From: Hyphomicrobiales bacterium
Lineage (GTDB): Bacteria; Pseudomonadota; Alphaproteobacteria; Rhizobiales; Xanthobacteraceae
Direction of reading: 5' to 3'
Length of the DNA: 24,258 bases
NCBI GenBank assembly: GCA_003164375.1
Contig: PLTE01000050.1
Coordinates: 5,599-29,856, forward strand
This document shows positions 8,733-16,032 of the stretch, one piece after another. How positions within the stretch are numbered: the first letter of the stretch is position 1; every line of letters begins with the position of its first letter. A program made the position numbers and the translations under genes. The notes under the pieces are model-generated. The model did no database searches. It worked only from the letters and a program-made list of their open reading frames with translations, and was not told the origin of the DNA.

Positions 8733-9089
8733 TCAGCTGGCGCTCTCGTCCTTCACCGGCTCGCCTTTGACCCGCACTTCGGTCACCATCGCGCGCATCT
8801 GCCGCACCCGCACACCATCGGCGATTTCGACCTCGATCTGGTCGTCGTCGACGACCTTGGTGACCTTGCCGAGGAGACCGCCATTGGTGATCACGGTATC
8901 GCCCCGGCGCAGCGCCTTGACCATCGCCTGGTGCTGCTTGACCTTTTGCTGCTGCGGGCGAAGCACCAGAAAGTACATAATCACGATAATCAGGATGAGC
9001 GGCATGAATGACGTGATCATGCCGGCCGAGTCGCCGCCGAGCAGGCCGCTTAATGGATTGCTTTGCGCAAATGCGGGCGTAATGAACAT
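8733..9089 (-). CDS. yajC: Preprotein translocase accessory subunit YajC
   Basis: The 118-residue product has one membrane helix (MITSFMPLILIIVIMYFLVL, about residues 24-43) followed by the signature RPQQQKVKQHQAMVKALRRG, then DTVITNGGLLGKVTKV. YajC binds SecDF. The ribosome site GGAGGAAAT directly before ATG 9089 is strong. It is the first gene of yajC-secD-secF and the two assembly-factor homologues, and diverges from the DUF815 ATPase gene. Confidence 0.96.
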   Translation of the reverse strand: MFITPAFAQSNPLSGLLGGDSAGMITSFMPLILIIVIMYFLVLRPQQQKVKQHQAMVKALRRGDTVITNGGLLGKVTKVVDDDQIEVEIADGVRVRQMRAMVTEVRVKGEPVKDESAS

Positions 9090-9144
9090 ATTTCCTCCGA
9101 GGGGGCGGCGGTAAAGCGCGCCGCCCTGGATGAAGGGCCGCTTT

Positions 9145-9162
9145 CGCGCGCAAAATCGCGCG
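9145..9162. repeat. CGCGCG palindrome in the yajC leader
   Basis: Two CGCGCG arms (9145-9150 and 9157-9162) enclose the six bases CAAAAT. It falls just downstream of the proposed yajC -10, so it would form a hairpin at the very 5' end of the mRNA, or act as an operator. The pairing is perfect over 6 bp. Confidence 0.45.
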
Positions 9163-9163
9163 G

Positions 9164-9191
9164 ACTATAGCGGCCGTTGGCCTAATTGCAA
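9164..9191 (-). promoter_or_regulatory. Possible sigma-70 promoter of yajC-secDF
   Basis: On the minus strand TTGCAA (9191-9186) and TATAGT (9169-9164) are 16 bases apart. The start would be near 9157, giving a leader of about 68 bases before yajC. This is the best -35/-10 pair I see in the divergent spacer. Confidence 0.42.
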
Positions 9192-9267
9192 CGCTGCGCT
9201 CGGCTGTGGCCAAGCTTGCGGGCAACCGCCTGCCCCGCTAAGGGAAATGCCGCAAACTGGTTCAGAC

Positions 9268-10227
9268 ATGGCTAAATCGCCTCCGCGCTCCCATAAAAAA
9301 GCAACAAAAAAGGCCGCCGCTGCCGCATTGGGCCGCCGCCCTGCAAAGGACGGGAGCGCCGAGCTTCTGGCGCGGGTCGCAGGCGCGCTCGAACGCCTCG
9401 CCCCGCCGCCTCCGGCCGCGCCGGACTTTGCCACCGCGGAGGCGTTCGTCTGGCATCCTGAAGGCCGCAAACTCGCGGCGGTTCGCCGCGTCAATCGTGT
9501 CGACATGTCGCTTCTCAAGGGCATCGAACGAGTGCGCGATCTCCTGGTCGAAAATACCGAACGCTTTGCCCGCGGCCTGCCGGCGAACAATGCGCTGTTA
9601 TGGGGCGCACGCGGCATGGGCAAATCCTCGCTCGTCAAAGCCGCGCATGCGGCGATCGGCGCCGCGCATCGGTCAGCAGGCCTCAAGCTCATTGAAATTC
9701 ATCGCGAGGATATTGAGTCGCTGCCGGATCTGATGGGGCTTTTGCGCGGCGCCCCGCAACGCTTCATCGTGTTTTGCGACGATCTGTCGTTCGACGCCGA
9801 AGACACATCCTATAAATCGCTCAAGACGATGCTCGAAGGCGGCATCGAGGGCCGGCCGGAGAACGTAATCTTTTACGCGACGTCCAACCGCCGTCATTTG
9901 TTGGCGCGCGACATGGTGGAGAATGAGCGTTCGACCGCGATCAATCCCGGCGAGGCGGTCGAGGAAAAAGTCTCGCTATCGGACCGGTTCGGGCTGTGGC
10001 TCGGCTTTCATCGCTGCAGCCAGGACGAATATCTCGCCATGGTCGAGGCGTATATCGGCTATTATCGTATACCGCTTGCGAGCGACGAGTTGCGCCGTGA
10101 GGCGCTCGAATGGGCGACGACGCGCGGTGCGCGCTCCGGCCGCGTCGCTTGGCAATATGTCCAGGATCTGGCTGGGCGGCTGGGCGTCAAAACCGCGGGC
10201 GAAGGACGGCAGAGAACGGACAAGTAG
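9268..10227 (+). CDS. DUF815-family AAA-type ATPase
   Basis: The 319-residue product has a Lys/Ala-rich basic start, then an ATPase core: Walker A GARGMGKS (113-120), Walker B FIVFCDDLSF (166-175), sensor-1 FYATSNRRH (202-210) and an SDRFGLW arginine-finger region. This is the pattern of the widespread DUF815 ATPases, whose role is not established. ATG 9268 (MAKSPPRSHKK) is chosen over ATG 9247, which has an AAGGG too close to it, and over the unlike extension from 9130. It stands alone, divergent from yajC and convergent with nlpD. The substrate is unknown. Confidence 0.85.
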   Translation: MAKSPPRSHKKATKKAAAAALGRRPAKDGSAELLARVAGALERLAPPPPAAPDFATAEAFVWHPEGRKLAAVRRVNRVDMSLLKGIERVRDLLVENTERFARGLPANNALLWGARGMGKSSLVKAAHAAIGAAHRSAGLKLIEIHREDIESLPDLMGLLRGAPQRFIVFCDDLSFDAEDTSYKSLKTMLEGGIEGRPENVIFYATSNRRHLLARDMVENERSTAINPGEAVEEKVSLSDRFGLWLGFHRCSQDEYLAMVEAYIGYYRIPLASDELRREALEWATTRGARSGRVAWQYVQDLAGRLGVKTAGEGRQRTDK

Positions 10228-10266
10228 AAAGAATCTCGTCGGGCCTCGATTGTGCCGGGTCCGCTG

Positions 10267-11544
10267 TCAGGCGCCATTGAGATATTGCGCCGGATCGACG
10301 GGCGTGGCGCCCTTGCGGATTTCGAAGTGAAGTTGCGGCGAGGTGACGTTGCCGGTCTGGCCGGAATGCCCGATCACATCGCCACGTTTGACGGTTTCGC
10401 CGCGCTTGACCAGGATATCGCTGGCATGCGCGTAGGCGGTGACGAAGCCGTTGGCGTGGCGCACCAGCACCAGATTGCCGTAGCCCTTGAGCTCACTGCC
10501 CGCATAAGCGACGACGCCATCCTCGGCCGCCTTGATCGGCGTGCCTTCAGGCACCGCAAGATTGATGCCGTCGTTCTGCAAGCCGTTCGGCTTCGGGCCG
10601 AAGCCAGCGATAATGCGGCCGCGCACCGGCCAGCGGAAGCTCGGCAGATCGCCGGCGGGTTCCGCGGCCTTAACCGAATTCTCCACAACCGGCGGCGCCG
10701 TCGGTGCTGCCAGCCGCGCACTATGCGGCGATTCCGCAGTCGCTACGCTCGGGCCGGCGGGTTGAGTGACCGGTGCCTCGGCGCGCGGCGCGACCGGCGC
10801 CGGCTGCGGCGCCGCCCGCATGTCCGGAATGATGATGCGGTCGCCGACCTTCACCATGGTGTAGGGCGGAATATTGTTGGCCTTCGCAAGGACCATGACC
10901 GACTTGCCGTACATCCGCGCGATGCTGTTGAGCGTTTCGCCCGGCGCTACGACGTGGCTGCCTGCCGGTGCGACCAGTGCGCTGCGCGGCGGACCGACTG
11001 GCGCGGGCATCGCCGGCACGCTCGAGGCCATACGCGTCTCCGGCGGCATGGCCGCCGTGGAGCGTCGGCGCGGGATCACCAGGTGGTCGCCTGGGCGCAC
11101 CATCGCCGGGCTCGTGATATGGTTGGCTTCCATCACGGCGGAGACTGGAACGCCGTGCTGCCGCGCGATGCTGTCGAGGGTCTCGCCGGGCCCCACCGTG
11201 ATCGGCGTGCCGCCCTCCCAGGTCCAAACCGGCGGCGGAGGAGCGGCAGGTATCGAGCCGGTCACTTCGCTGCTGCCAAGTTGATAGGAGCCCATGCCGC
11301 GGCCACCGCCCGAACTGCCATCGTCGGCAGCCGCTAAATGCGGCAGCGGCCGGCTCTCGATGTGGCTTGCGGGCGCGGTCTGCGGGATCGAGCCGGTAAC
11401 GTCGCCGCGCGATGCCGGTGGAGTATTGGAGCCGAACCCCTCGCCGAAGCGACCGGAGTCAGCACTACAGCCCGCAGCGCCGAGCCCCATTAACGAAATG
11501 GCAACCAGCTGCGGCCAGACGGCCAACCGACGCGATGCGCACAT
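10267..11544 (-). CDS. nlpD: NlpD-like lipoprotein: two LysM domains and a degenerate M23/LytM domain
   Basis: The 425-residue product has a lipoprotein signal ending LGAAGC (Cys26), two LysM peptidoglycan-binding domains (about 114-158, with GETLDSIARQHGV; and about 197-240, with GETLNSIARMYGK), a Pro/Ala linker, and a LytM domain (306-421). The metal and catalytic residues of active M23 peptidases are largely missing: HxGID reads NDGIN (Asn324, Asn328) and the HxH near the end reads QLH (Gln404). E. coli NlpD is degenerate in the same way and activates cell-wall amidases instead of cutting. It follows pcm, as in the classic surE-pcm-nlpD cluster, supporting the name. A VTGSIP motif occurs twice near the N-terminus. 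Confidence 0.88.
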   Translation of the reverse strand: MCASRRLAVWPQLVAISLMGLGAAGCSADSGRFGEGFGSNTPPASRGDVTGSIPQTAPASHIESRPLPHLAAADDGSSGGGRGMGSYQLGSSEVTGSIPAAPPPPVWTWEGGTPITVGPGETLDSIARQHGVPVSAVMEANHITSPAMVRPGDHLVIPRRRSTAAMPPETRMASSVPAMPAPVGPPRSALVAPAGSHVVAPGETLNSIARMYGKSVMVLAKANNIPPYTMVKVGDRIIIPDMRAAPQPAPVAPRAEAPVTQPAGPSVATAESPHSARLAAPTAPPVVENSVKAAEPAGDLPSFRWPVRGRIIAGFGPKPNGLQNDGINLAVPEGTPIKAAEDGVVAYAGSELKGYGNLVLVRHANGFVTAYAHASDILVKRGETVKRGDVIGHSGQTGNVTSPQLHFEIRKGATPVDPAQYLNGA

Positions 11545-11666
11545 GGTTACTCACTCGCACGCAACAAAAGGGACGAGTGACTAAACAACGTTGAGGTAAA
11601 CAGGCCTTTAAGTGTAGCGACGTTTTTCTACTTATTTGGTTATGAGTCTAGTTTGCATCTCGCCGC
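11545..11666. promoter_or_regulatory. AT-richer pcm-nlpD spacer with a hairpin at the nlpD start
   Basis: This 122-base spacer is more AT-rich than the genes around it. TCACTCG (11551-11557) and CGAGTGA (11574-11580) are perfect 7-bp inverted arms with a 16-base loop. In the nlpD mRNA the second arm sits just before the ATG and covers the only GAG-type ribosome site. It could restrict nlpD translation. No confident promoter was found. Confidence 0.4.
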
Positions 11667-12323
11667 CTATAATTCGCGCGCTTGTCCCGGCAATAGCGGC
11701 ACAAATCGGACGGCGATGAGATTTTCGCGGGCTAATTCGCCGCTCGGCTGCTTGGAGAGCTTGACGAGGCATTGGACGTCATGGCGGGGCCCGACCGGCA
11801 GCACCATCTTGCCGGCCTCCGCAAGCTGGGCGGTCAGCGCCTGCGGAATATCCTCCGCGGCGGCAGTGACGATGATACGGTCGAACGGCGCCAGATCCGG
11901 CGCGCCCGCCATGCCGTCGCCGACAAGAACGGTGACGTTGGCGTAGCCCAAAGTCTTGAGGCGGCCGCGTGCGGCCTCGGCCAGCGTCCGATAGCGCTCG
12001 ATGCTGACCACCTCCCGCACCAGCCGTGACAAGATGGCGGCCTGGTAGCCCGAGCCCGTCCCGACTTCGAGAACGCGGTGCTGCGGCTCGACGTCAAGCT
12101 GTTCGGTCATATATGCGACCACGAAAGGCTGGCTGATGGTCTGCCCGCAGGCGATCGGAAGCGCCTGATCGGCATAGGCGCTGTCGACAAAGCCGGGGGC
12201 GACAAAATGCTCACGCGGCACGTCGTCCATGGCGCGCAGCACAGCTTGGTCGCTGATGCCGCGCCGGCGCAGCGCGAGCTGAAATTCCATGCGTTCGACG
12301 TCGGCTGCTGGCTGTGCGGTCAC
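11667..12323 (-). CDS. pcm: Protein-L-isoaspartate O-methyltransferase
   Basis: Pcm methylates isoaspartyl residues in aged proteins so they can return to aspartate. The product has the family beginning MEFQLALRRRGISDQAVLRA, then DDVPREHFVAP, the QTISQPFVVAYMTEQL motif and the SAM-binding VLEVGTGSGYQAAIL. It ends near FVPLLPG, as in relatives. The start is uncertain: TTG 12350, GTG 12323 or ATG 12290 are all in frame. GTG 12323 is chosen because homologues usually carry around ten residues before the MEFQL segment. It precedes nlpD and diverges from the response regulator. Confidence 0.92.
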   Translation of the reverse strand: MTAQPAADVERMEFQLALRRRGISDQAVLRAMDDVPREHFVAPGFVDSAYADQALPIACGQTISQPFVVAYMTEQLDVEPQHRVLEVGTGSGYQAAILSRLVREVVSIERYRTLAEAARGRLKTLGYANVTVLVGDGMAGAPDLAPFDRIIVTAAAEDIPQALTAQLAEAGKMVLPVGPRHDVQCLVKLSKQPSGELARENLIAVRFVPLLPGQAREL

Positions 12324-12458
12324 CGGCCTACTCGGCTTACGAACGTGCAATGCTGGCTTCTACCACCAAGCCATCGTCGCTTATACTCCCCAATGTCCGT
12401 TGGCACGAACGGGTTGTGTTGACGTATCGATTCGAGACATAAACCCTTACCGGACGTT

Positions 12459-12483
12459 GGAACTAATGGCGCCGTTCGGCGTT
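12459..12483 (+). promoter_or_regulatory. EcfG-type general stress response promoter
   Basis: GGAAC (12459-12463), 16 bases, then CGTT (12480-12483) matches the alphaproteobacterial EcfG sigma-factor consensus GGAAC-N16/17-CGTT exactly. Transcription would start near 12490 and run into the response regulator at 12551, leaving a 60-base leader. The orientation and distance are right. Confidence 0.7.
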
Positions 12484-12550
12484 GGCGGGTCGGCAATGGG
12501 ACCGGCGGTTGACGCGGCATAGCGCATCGCGCCGCAAGCACGGGGTGAGA

Positions 12551-12928
12551 ATGTCGTCCAAAACGGACGCCGGGAAGCGCGTTCTCGTGGTCGAGGACGA
12601 GATGATGATCCGCATGCTGCTGGAGGGCATGCTGACGGATCTCGGCTATACGGTCGCAGGCCAGGCGGGCGAGATCGACGAGGCGCTGGCTTTGGTGAAG
12701 CAGGCGGAGTTTGACGTCGCCCTTCTTGACGTCAATCTCAATGGCAATCCGATTACGCCAGTGGTCGACGCTTTGATCGCACGCGGTGTGCCGTTCGTGT
12801 TCGCGAGCGGCTACGGTCAACGCGGCGTGCCGGAAGCCTATCGCGCCAGCCCCATATTGCAGAAGCCATTTCAGATGGAAGCGCTCGCCGAGGCGCTCGA
12901 AGCCGCGGTGCCGCAACCCGCGAGCTAA
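12551..12928 (+). CDS. Single-domain response regulator, FAT-GUY-like
   Basis: The 125-residue product is one receiver domain with no output domain. The acidic pocket is VVEDE (15-17), the phosphoacceptor is Asp60 in LLDVNL, and the conserved Lys105 lies in LQKPF. The FASGYG segment (84-89) resembles the FAT-GUY motif of single-domain regulators tied to the alphaproteobacterial general stress response (SdrG, MrrA type). ATG 12551 follows a GGTGAGA site; the longer frame from 12482 would start inside the promoter. No sensor kinase is nearby. Its stop codon overlaps the convergent surE stop by three bases. The link to stress is inferred from promoter and motif. Confidence 0.9.
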   Translation: MSSKTDAGKRVLVVEDEMMIRMLLEGMLTDLGYTVAGQAGEIDEALALVKQAEFDVALLDVNLNGNPITPVVDALIARGVPFVFASGYGQRGVPEAYRASPILQKPFQMEALAEALEAAVPQPAS

Positions 12929-13731
12929 ATCCCTTTTTCAAACAGCGCCGCCAGTCCCGTCATCGTCGGCGTGTCAGTGATATCGATTTTGAGCGGCGTC
13001 ACCGTGACGCAATGGTCGTCGAGCGCCGCGATGTCCGTGCCGAGCTCACCCTTGGCGGCGTGCAGGCGCGCATAGGCGACCCAGTAATAGGGATTACCGC
13101 GGCCATCGACGCGCTTATCGATGTGGAGCCGCTCCTGCCGCCTTCGCCCCAGTGTCGTCACCGCGATGCCTTTGACTTCCTCCGGCCTGCAGTCCGGGAA
13201 ATTAATGTTGATCAGCACGTCGCGGCGCACGCCTTCGCCAAGCACGCGGCGGATCATATCCGGCGCATAACGCAGCCCGGTGTCCCAAAACGGCGGCCGG
13301 CCGCTGCGCGAATTATAGGATTGCGACAGAGCGAACGCCGGAATGCCGAGGACGGTGCCTTCCATGGCCCCTGCGACGGTGCCGGAATAGATCACGTCCT
13401 CGCCGACGTTGCGGCCGCGGTTGACGCCGGACAGCACCAGATCGATGTCCTTGCCGTCGAGCACGTGACGCGCGCCCATGATGACGCAATCGGTCGGCGT
13501 GCCGCGCACCGCAAAGCGCCGGTCGCTGACCTTACGCAGCCGCAGCGGATCGTTGAGCGACAACGAATGGGCAACGCCGGACTGATCCTGCTCGGGCGCC
13601 ACGACCCAGACTTCGTCGGACAGCCCGCGCGCGATTTGTTCGCAGACGTCGAGCCCGTGCGAGTGGATGCCGTCGTCATTGGTGACCAGGATGCGCATCG
13701 ATTTGGTAGGCATGGATTTGGCGGTCTTCAT
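12925..13731 (-). CDS. surE: 5'/3'-nucleotidase SurE
   Basis: SurE is a metal-dependent phosphatase acting on nucleoside monophosphates and linked to stationary-phase survival. The product shows the metal-binding MRILVTNDDGIHSHGL start, HSLSLNDPLRLR, and the SGVNRGRNVGEDVIYSGTVAGAM signature (conserved Ser, Asn and Tyr). The start is either ATG 13731, whose ATGA overlaps the serS stop and adds 11 residues, or ATG 13698, where homologues usually begin. The overlap argues for 13731. Its TAG overlaps the stop of the convergent response regulator, which separates it from pcm. Confidence 0.94.
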   Translation of the reverse strand: MKTAKSMPTKSMRILVTNDDGIHSHGLDVCEQIARGLSDEVWVVAPEQDQSGVAHSLSLNDPLRLRKVSDRRFAVRGTPTDCVIMGARHVLDGKDIDLVLSGVNRGRNVGEDVIYSGTVAGAMEGTVLGIPAFALSQSYNSRSGRPPFWDTGLRYAPDMIRRVLGEGVRRDVLININFPDCRPEEVKGIAVTTLGRRRQERLHIDKRVDGRGNPYYWVAYARLHAAKGELGTDIAALDDHCVTVTPLKIDITDTPTMTGLAALFEKGI

Positions 13732-15158
13732 TGCTTTTCGATCGTTTTCAGTCCGCCCATATAGCCCTGCAAAGCCTCCGGCACGGCAATCGATCCGTCA
13801 GCCTGCTGATAGGTTTCCATCACCGCGATCAGCGCGCGACCGACGGCGACCCCGGAACCGTTGAGCGTGTGGACGTGGCGCACGTTGCGGTCTTTGCTGC
13901 GATAGCGCGCATTCATGCGCCGCGCCTGGAAGTCGCCGCACACCGAGCAGGAGGAAATTTCCCGAAACATATTCTGCCCAGGCAGCCATACTTCGATGTC
14001 GTAAGTTTTTTGTGACGCAAAGCCCATGTCGCCGGTGCACAGCGTCACGACGCGATAATGCAGGTCGAGGCGCTTGAGGATTTCCTCGGCGCAGGACAGC
14101 ATGCGCTCATGCTCGTCCTTCGATTGCTCGGGTGTGGTAATCGACACCAGCTCGACCTTGGTGAACTGATGCTGCCGGATCATGCCGCGCGTATCCTTGC
14201 CGGCAGCGCCCGCCTCGGCGCGGAAGCACGGCGTGCAGGCGGTGACGCGCATCGGCAGCTGCGCTTCATCCATGATGGATTCGCGGACGAGGTTCGTTAG
14301 CGGGACTTCGGCGGTGGGGATGAGCCAACGACGATCGGGATTTACTCGGTAGTCAAATTCGCCTTTTTCGAAAGTTCCCTCTTTCGCCCGTGCTCCCGCC
14401 ATCCCGCGCTCGGTAACGAAATCCAATGCTTGCTTCCAAACTATTTCGATCGTCTGTCGCGCGTGTTCTCGAAGGACCTCATCAGGAAAAAAATGGAATT
14501 GATCCTCTGCAAACTTGGGTAACTGCGCTGTGCCGAACATTGTCTGATCAAGTACGAGCAGCGGCGGAGCCACCTCGGTGTAATTGTGCGGTTCGCTCGT
14601 ATGCACATCGAGCATGAATTGCCCGAGCGCACGCTCAAGCCGCGCGACACCTTTCTTCAGCACTACAAACCGGGCGCCAGACAGTTTTGCGGCCGTCTCG
14701 AAATCCATTTGCCCGAGCGCTTCGCCAAGCTCGAAATGCTGCTTGGGCGCGAAGGCGTAGTTGCGCTTGGCGCCGCAGCGGTGATGTTCGACGTTGTCCT
14801 TCTCGTCCTTGCCGTCGGGCACTTCGTCGAGCGGCAGGTTCGGGATTTGCGCCAGCGCATCGTCGAGCGCCTTGGAGGCGGTCTTCTCCTCCACCTCCAT
14901 CTTGGGCATCGTTTCTTTGAGCGCGGCGACCTCGCTCAAGAGACCCTTCGCTTTCTCCTCGTCCTTGTTCTTCTTGGCTTCGCCGATTTCCTTCGACGCC
15001 GCATTGCGGCGCGCCTGCGCGGTTTCGAGTTCAAGAATCTTCGCCCGACGCAATTCGTCGAGCGCAATCAGCCGCTTTGCCTCGGGCGCAAGCCCGCGCC
15101 GCGCCAAGGCGCGATCGAAGGCATCAGGATTGTCGCGGATAAAACGGATGTCGTGCAT
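13728..15158 (-). CDS. serS: Seryl-tRNA synthetase with an extra internal segment
   Basis: The 476-residue product charges tRNA(Ser). It has the N-terminal coiled-coil tRNA arm (about 28-115), motif 1 around GVARLERALGQFMLDVHT, the TxE loop LIPTAEVPLTNL, motif 2 CFRAEAGAAGKDTRGMIRQH, and motif 3 TLNGSGVAVGRALIAVMETY. Related SerRS are about 425 residues. The surplus is an insertion of about 50 residues (about 222-277) between EDQF and the TxE loop, encoded by DNA visibly less GC-rich than its flanks, yet in frame and with all motifs intact. Its stop overlaps the surE ATG by four bases. Confidence 0.96.
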   Translation of the reverse strand: MHDIRFIRDNPDAFDRALARRGLAPEAKRLIALDELRRAKILELETAQARRNAASKEIGEAKKNKDEEKAKGLLSEVAALKETMPKMEVEEKTASKALDDALAQIPNLPLDEVPDGKDEKDNVEHHRCGAKRNYAFAPKQHFELGEALGQMDFETAAKLSGARFVVLKKGVARLERALGQFMLDVHTSEPHNYTEVAPPLLVLDQTMFGTAQLPKFAEDQFHFFPDEVLREHARQTIEIVWKQALDFVTERGMAGARAKEGTFEKGEFDYRVNPDRRWLIPTAEVPLTNLVRESIMDEAQLPMRVTACTPCFRAEAGAAGKDTRGMIRQHQFTKVELVSITTPEQSKDEHERMLSCAEEILKRLDLHYRVVTLCTGDMGFASQKTYDIEVWLPGQNMFREISSCSVCGDFQARRMNARYRSKDRNVRHVHTLNGSGVAVGRALIAVMETYQQADGSIAVPEALQGYMGGLKTIEKQ

Positions 15159-15179
15159 GGGTCGCTCAAAAGAATCAGC

Positions 15180-15197
15180 GCGTGCTTTTTAGCACGC
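15180..15197 (-). terminator. Possible terminator or attenuator between tatC and serS
   Basis: GCGTGCT and AGCACGC pair perfectly over 7 bp with a four-base loop (AAAA in the transcript). On the minus strand a T-rich TTCTTTT follows a few bases later, before serS. It could end tatABC transcripts or attenuate read-through into serS-surE. Confidence 0.45.
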
Positions 15198-15225
15198 AAA
15201 CGCTCCGGGGATGCTGCGCGAAAAC

Positions 15226-16032
15226 TTACCCACCCGGCTTGGCCGCCGCCGCAGCGCGTTCGGCCGCCATGCGGCGCTCGACGAACCGCACCGACCAGAC
15301 CGAGCCCTCGTAGAGCGCCACCAGCGGCAGTGCAAGCGACATTTGGCTCAACACGTCTGGCGGGGTCAGCACGGCGGCGATGACGAAGGCGATGACGATG
15401 AAATAGCGCCGTTTGGCCTTGAGCTGATCGGAGGTGATGATGCCGACGCGGCCGAGCAGCGTCAGGATAACCGGAAGCTGGAATGCGATGCCGAAGGCCA
15501 GGATCAGCTTCATCATCAGCGCGAGGTAATCCTCAACCTTTGGTAACAGCGCGATCGAAGCCTCGCCGGGCCCGCCCAGTTGCTGCATGCTGAGCGAAAA
15601 GCGCGCCAGCATCGGCCAGACCACGAAATAGACCACCATCGAGCCGAGCAGGAAGAAGATCGGCGTGGCGATGAGATAAGGCAGAAACGCCTGCTTCTCG
15701 TTGCGATAGAGGCCGGGCGCGACAAACATGTAGATCTGGGTGGCGGCGACCGGAAAGGAGATGAAGGCCGCGCCGAACAGCGACAGCTTGAGCTGCACGA
15801 CGAAATATTCAAGCAGCCCCGTGTAGATGAATTTGGAGTTCTCCGGGCCCGCGATCCAGATATAGGGCCAGGTCAGAATGTTGAAAATTTGCCGGGCGAA
15901 GAAGAAGCAAATGATGGCGGCGAGGAAAAAGGCGGCCACCGCCTTGATCAGCCGCGAGCGCAGCTCGACCAGATGCTCCATCAGGGGCGCCTTGGTGGCC
16001 TCGATCTCCTTCTCTTCGTCTTCGCGGCTCAT
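15226..16032 (-). CDS. tatC: Sec-independent protein translocase TatC
   Basis: TatC is the membrane receptor that recognises twin-arginine signal peptides and recruits TatA. The 268-residue product has the conserved start MEHLVELRSRLI after a charged N-terminus, six predicted membrane helices, and the FVAPGLYRNEK loop (conserved Pro, Glu) typical of TatC. The ATG at 16032 overlaps the tatB stop by four bases (ATGA). A candidate terminator follows the gene. Confidence 0.97.
   Translation of the reverse strand: MSREDEEKEIEATKAPLMEHLVELRSRLIKAVAAFFLAAIICFFFARQIFNILTWPYIWIAGPENSKFIYTGLLEYFVVQLKLSLFGAAFISFPVAATQIYMFVAPGLYRNEKQAFLPYLIATPIFFLLGSMVVYFVVWPMLARFSLSMQQLGGPGEASIALLPKVEDYLALMMKLILAFGIAFQLPVILTLLGRVGIITSDQLKAKRRYFIVIAFVIAAVLTPPDVLSQMSLALPLVALYEGSVWSVRFVERRMAAERAAAAAKPGG

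Noticed and set aside
10252..11337. A 361-codon open frame on the plus strand opposite nlpD.
   Set aside because: Composition is Arg-rich and repetitive, and the LysM and LytM domains of the minus-strand frame are unmistakable.
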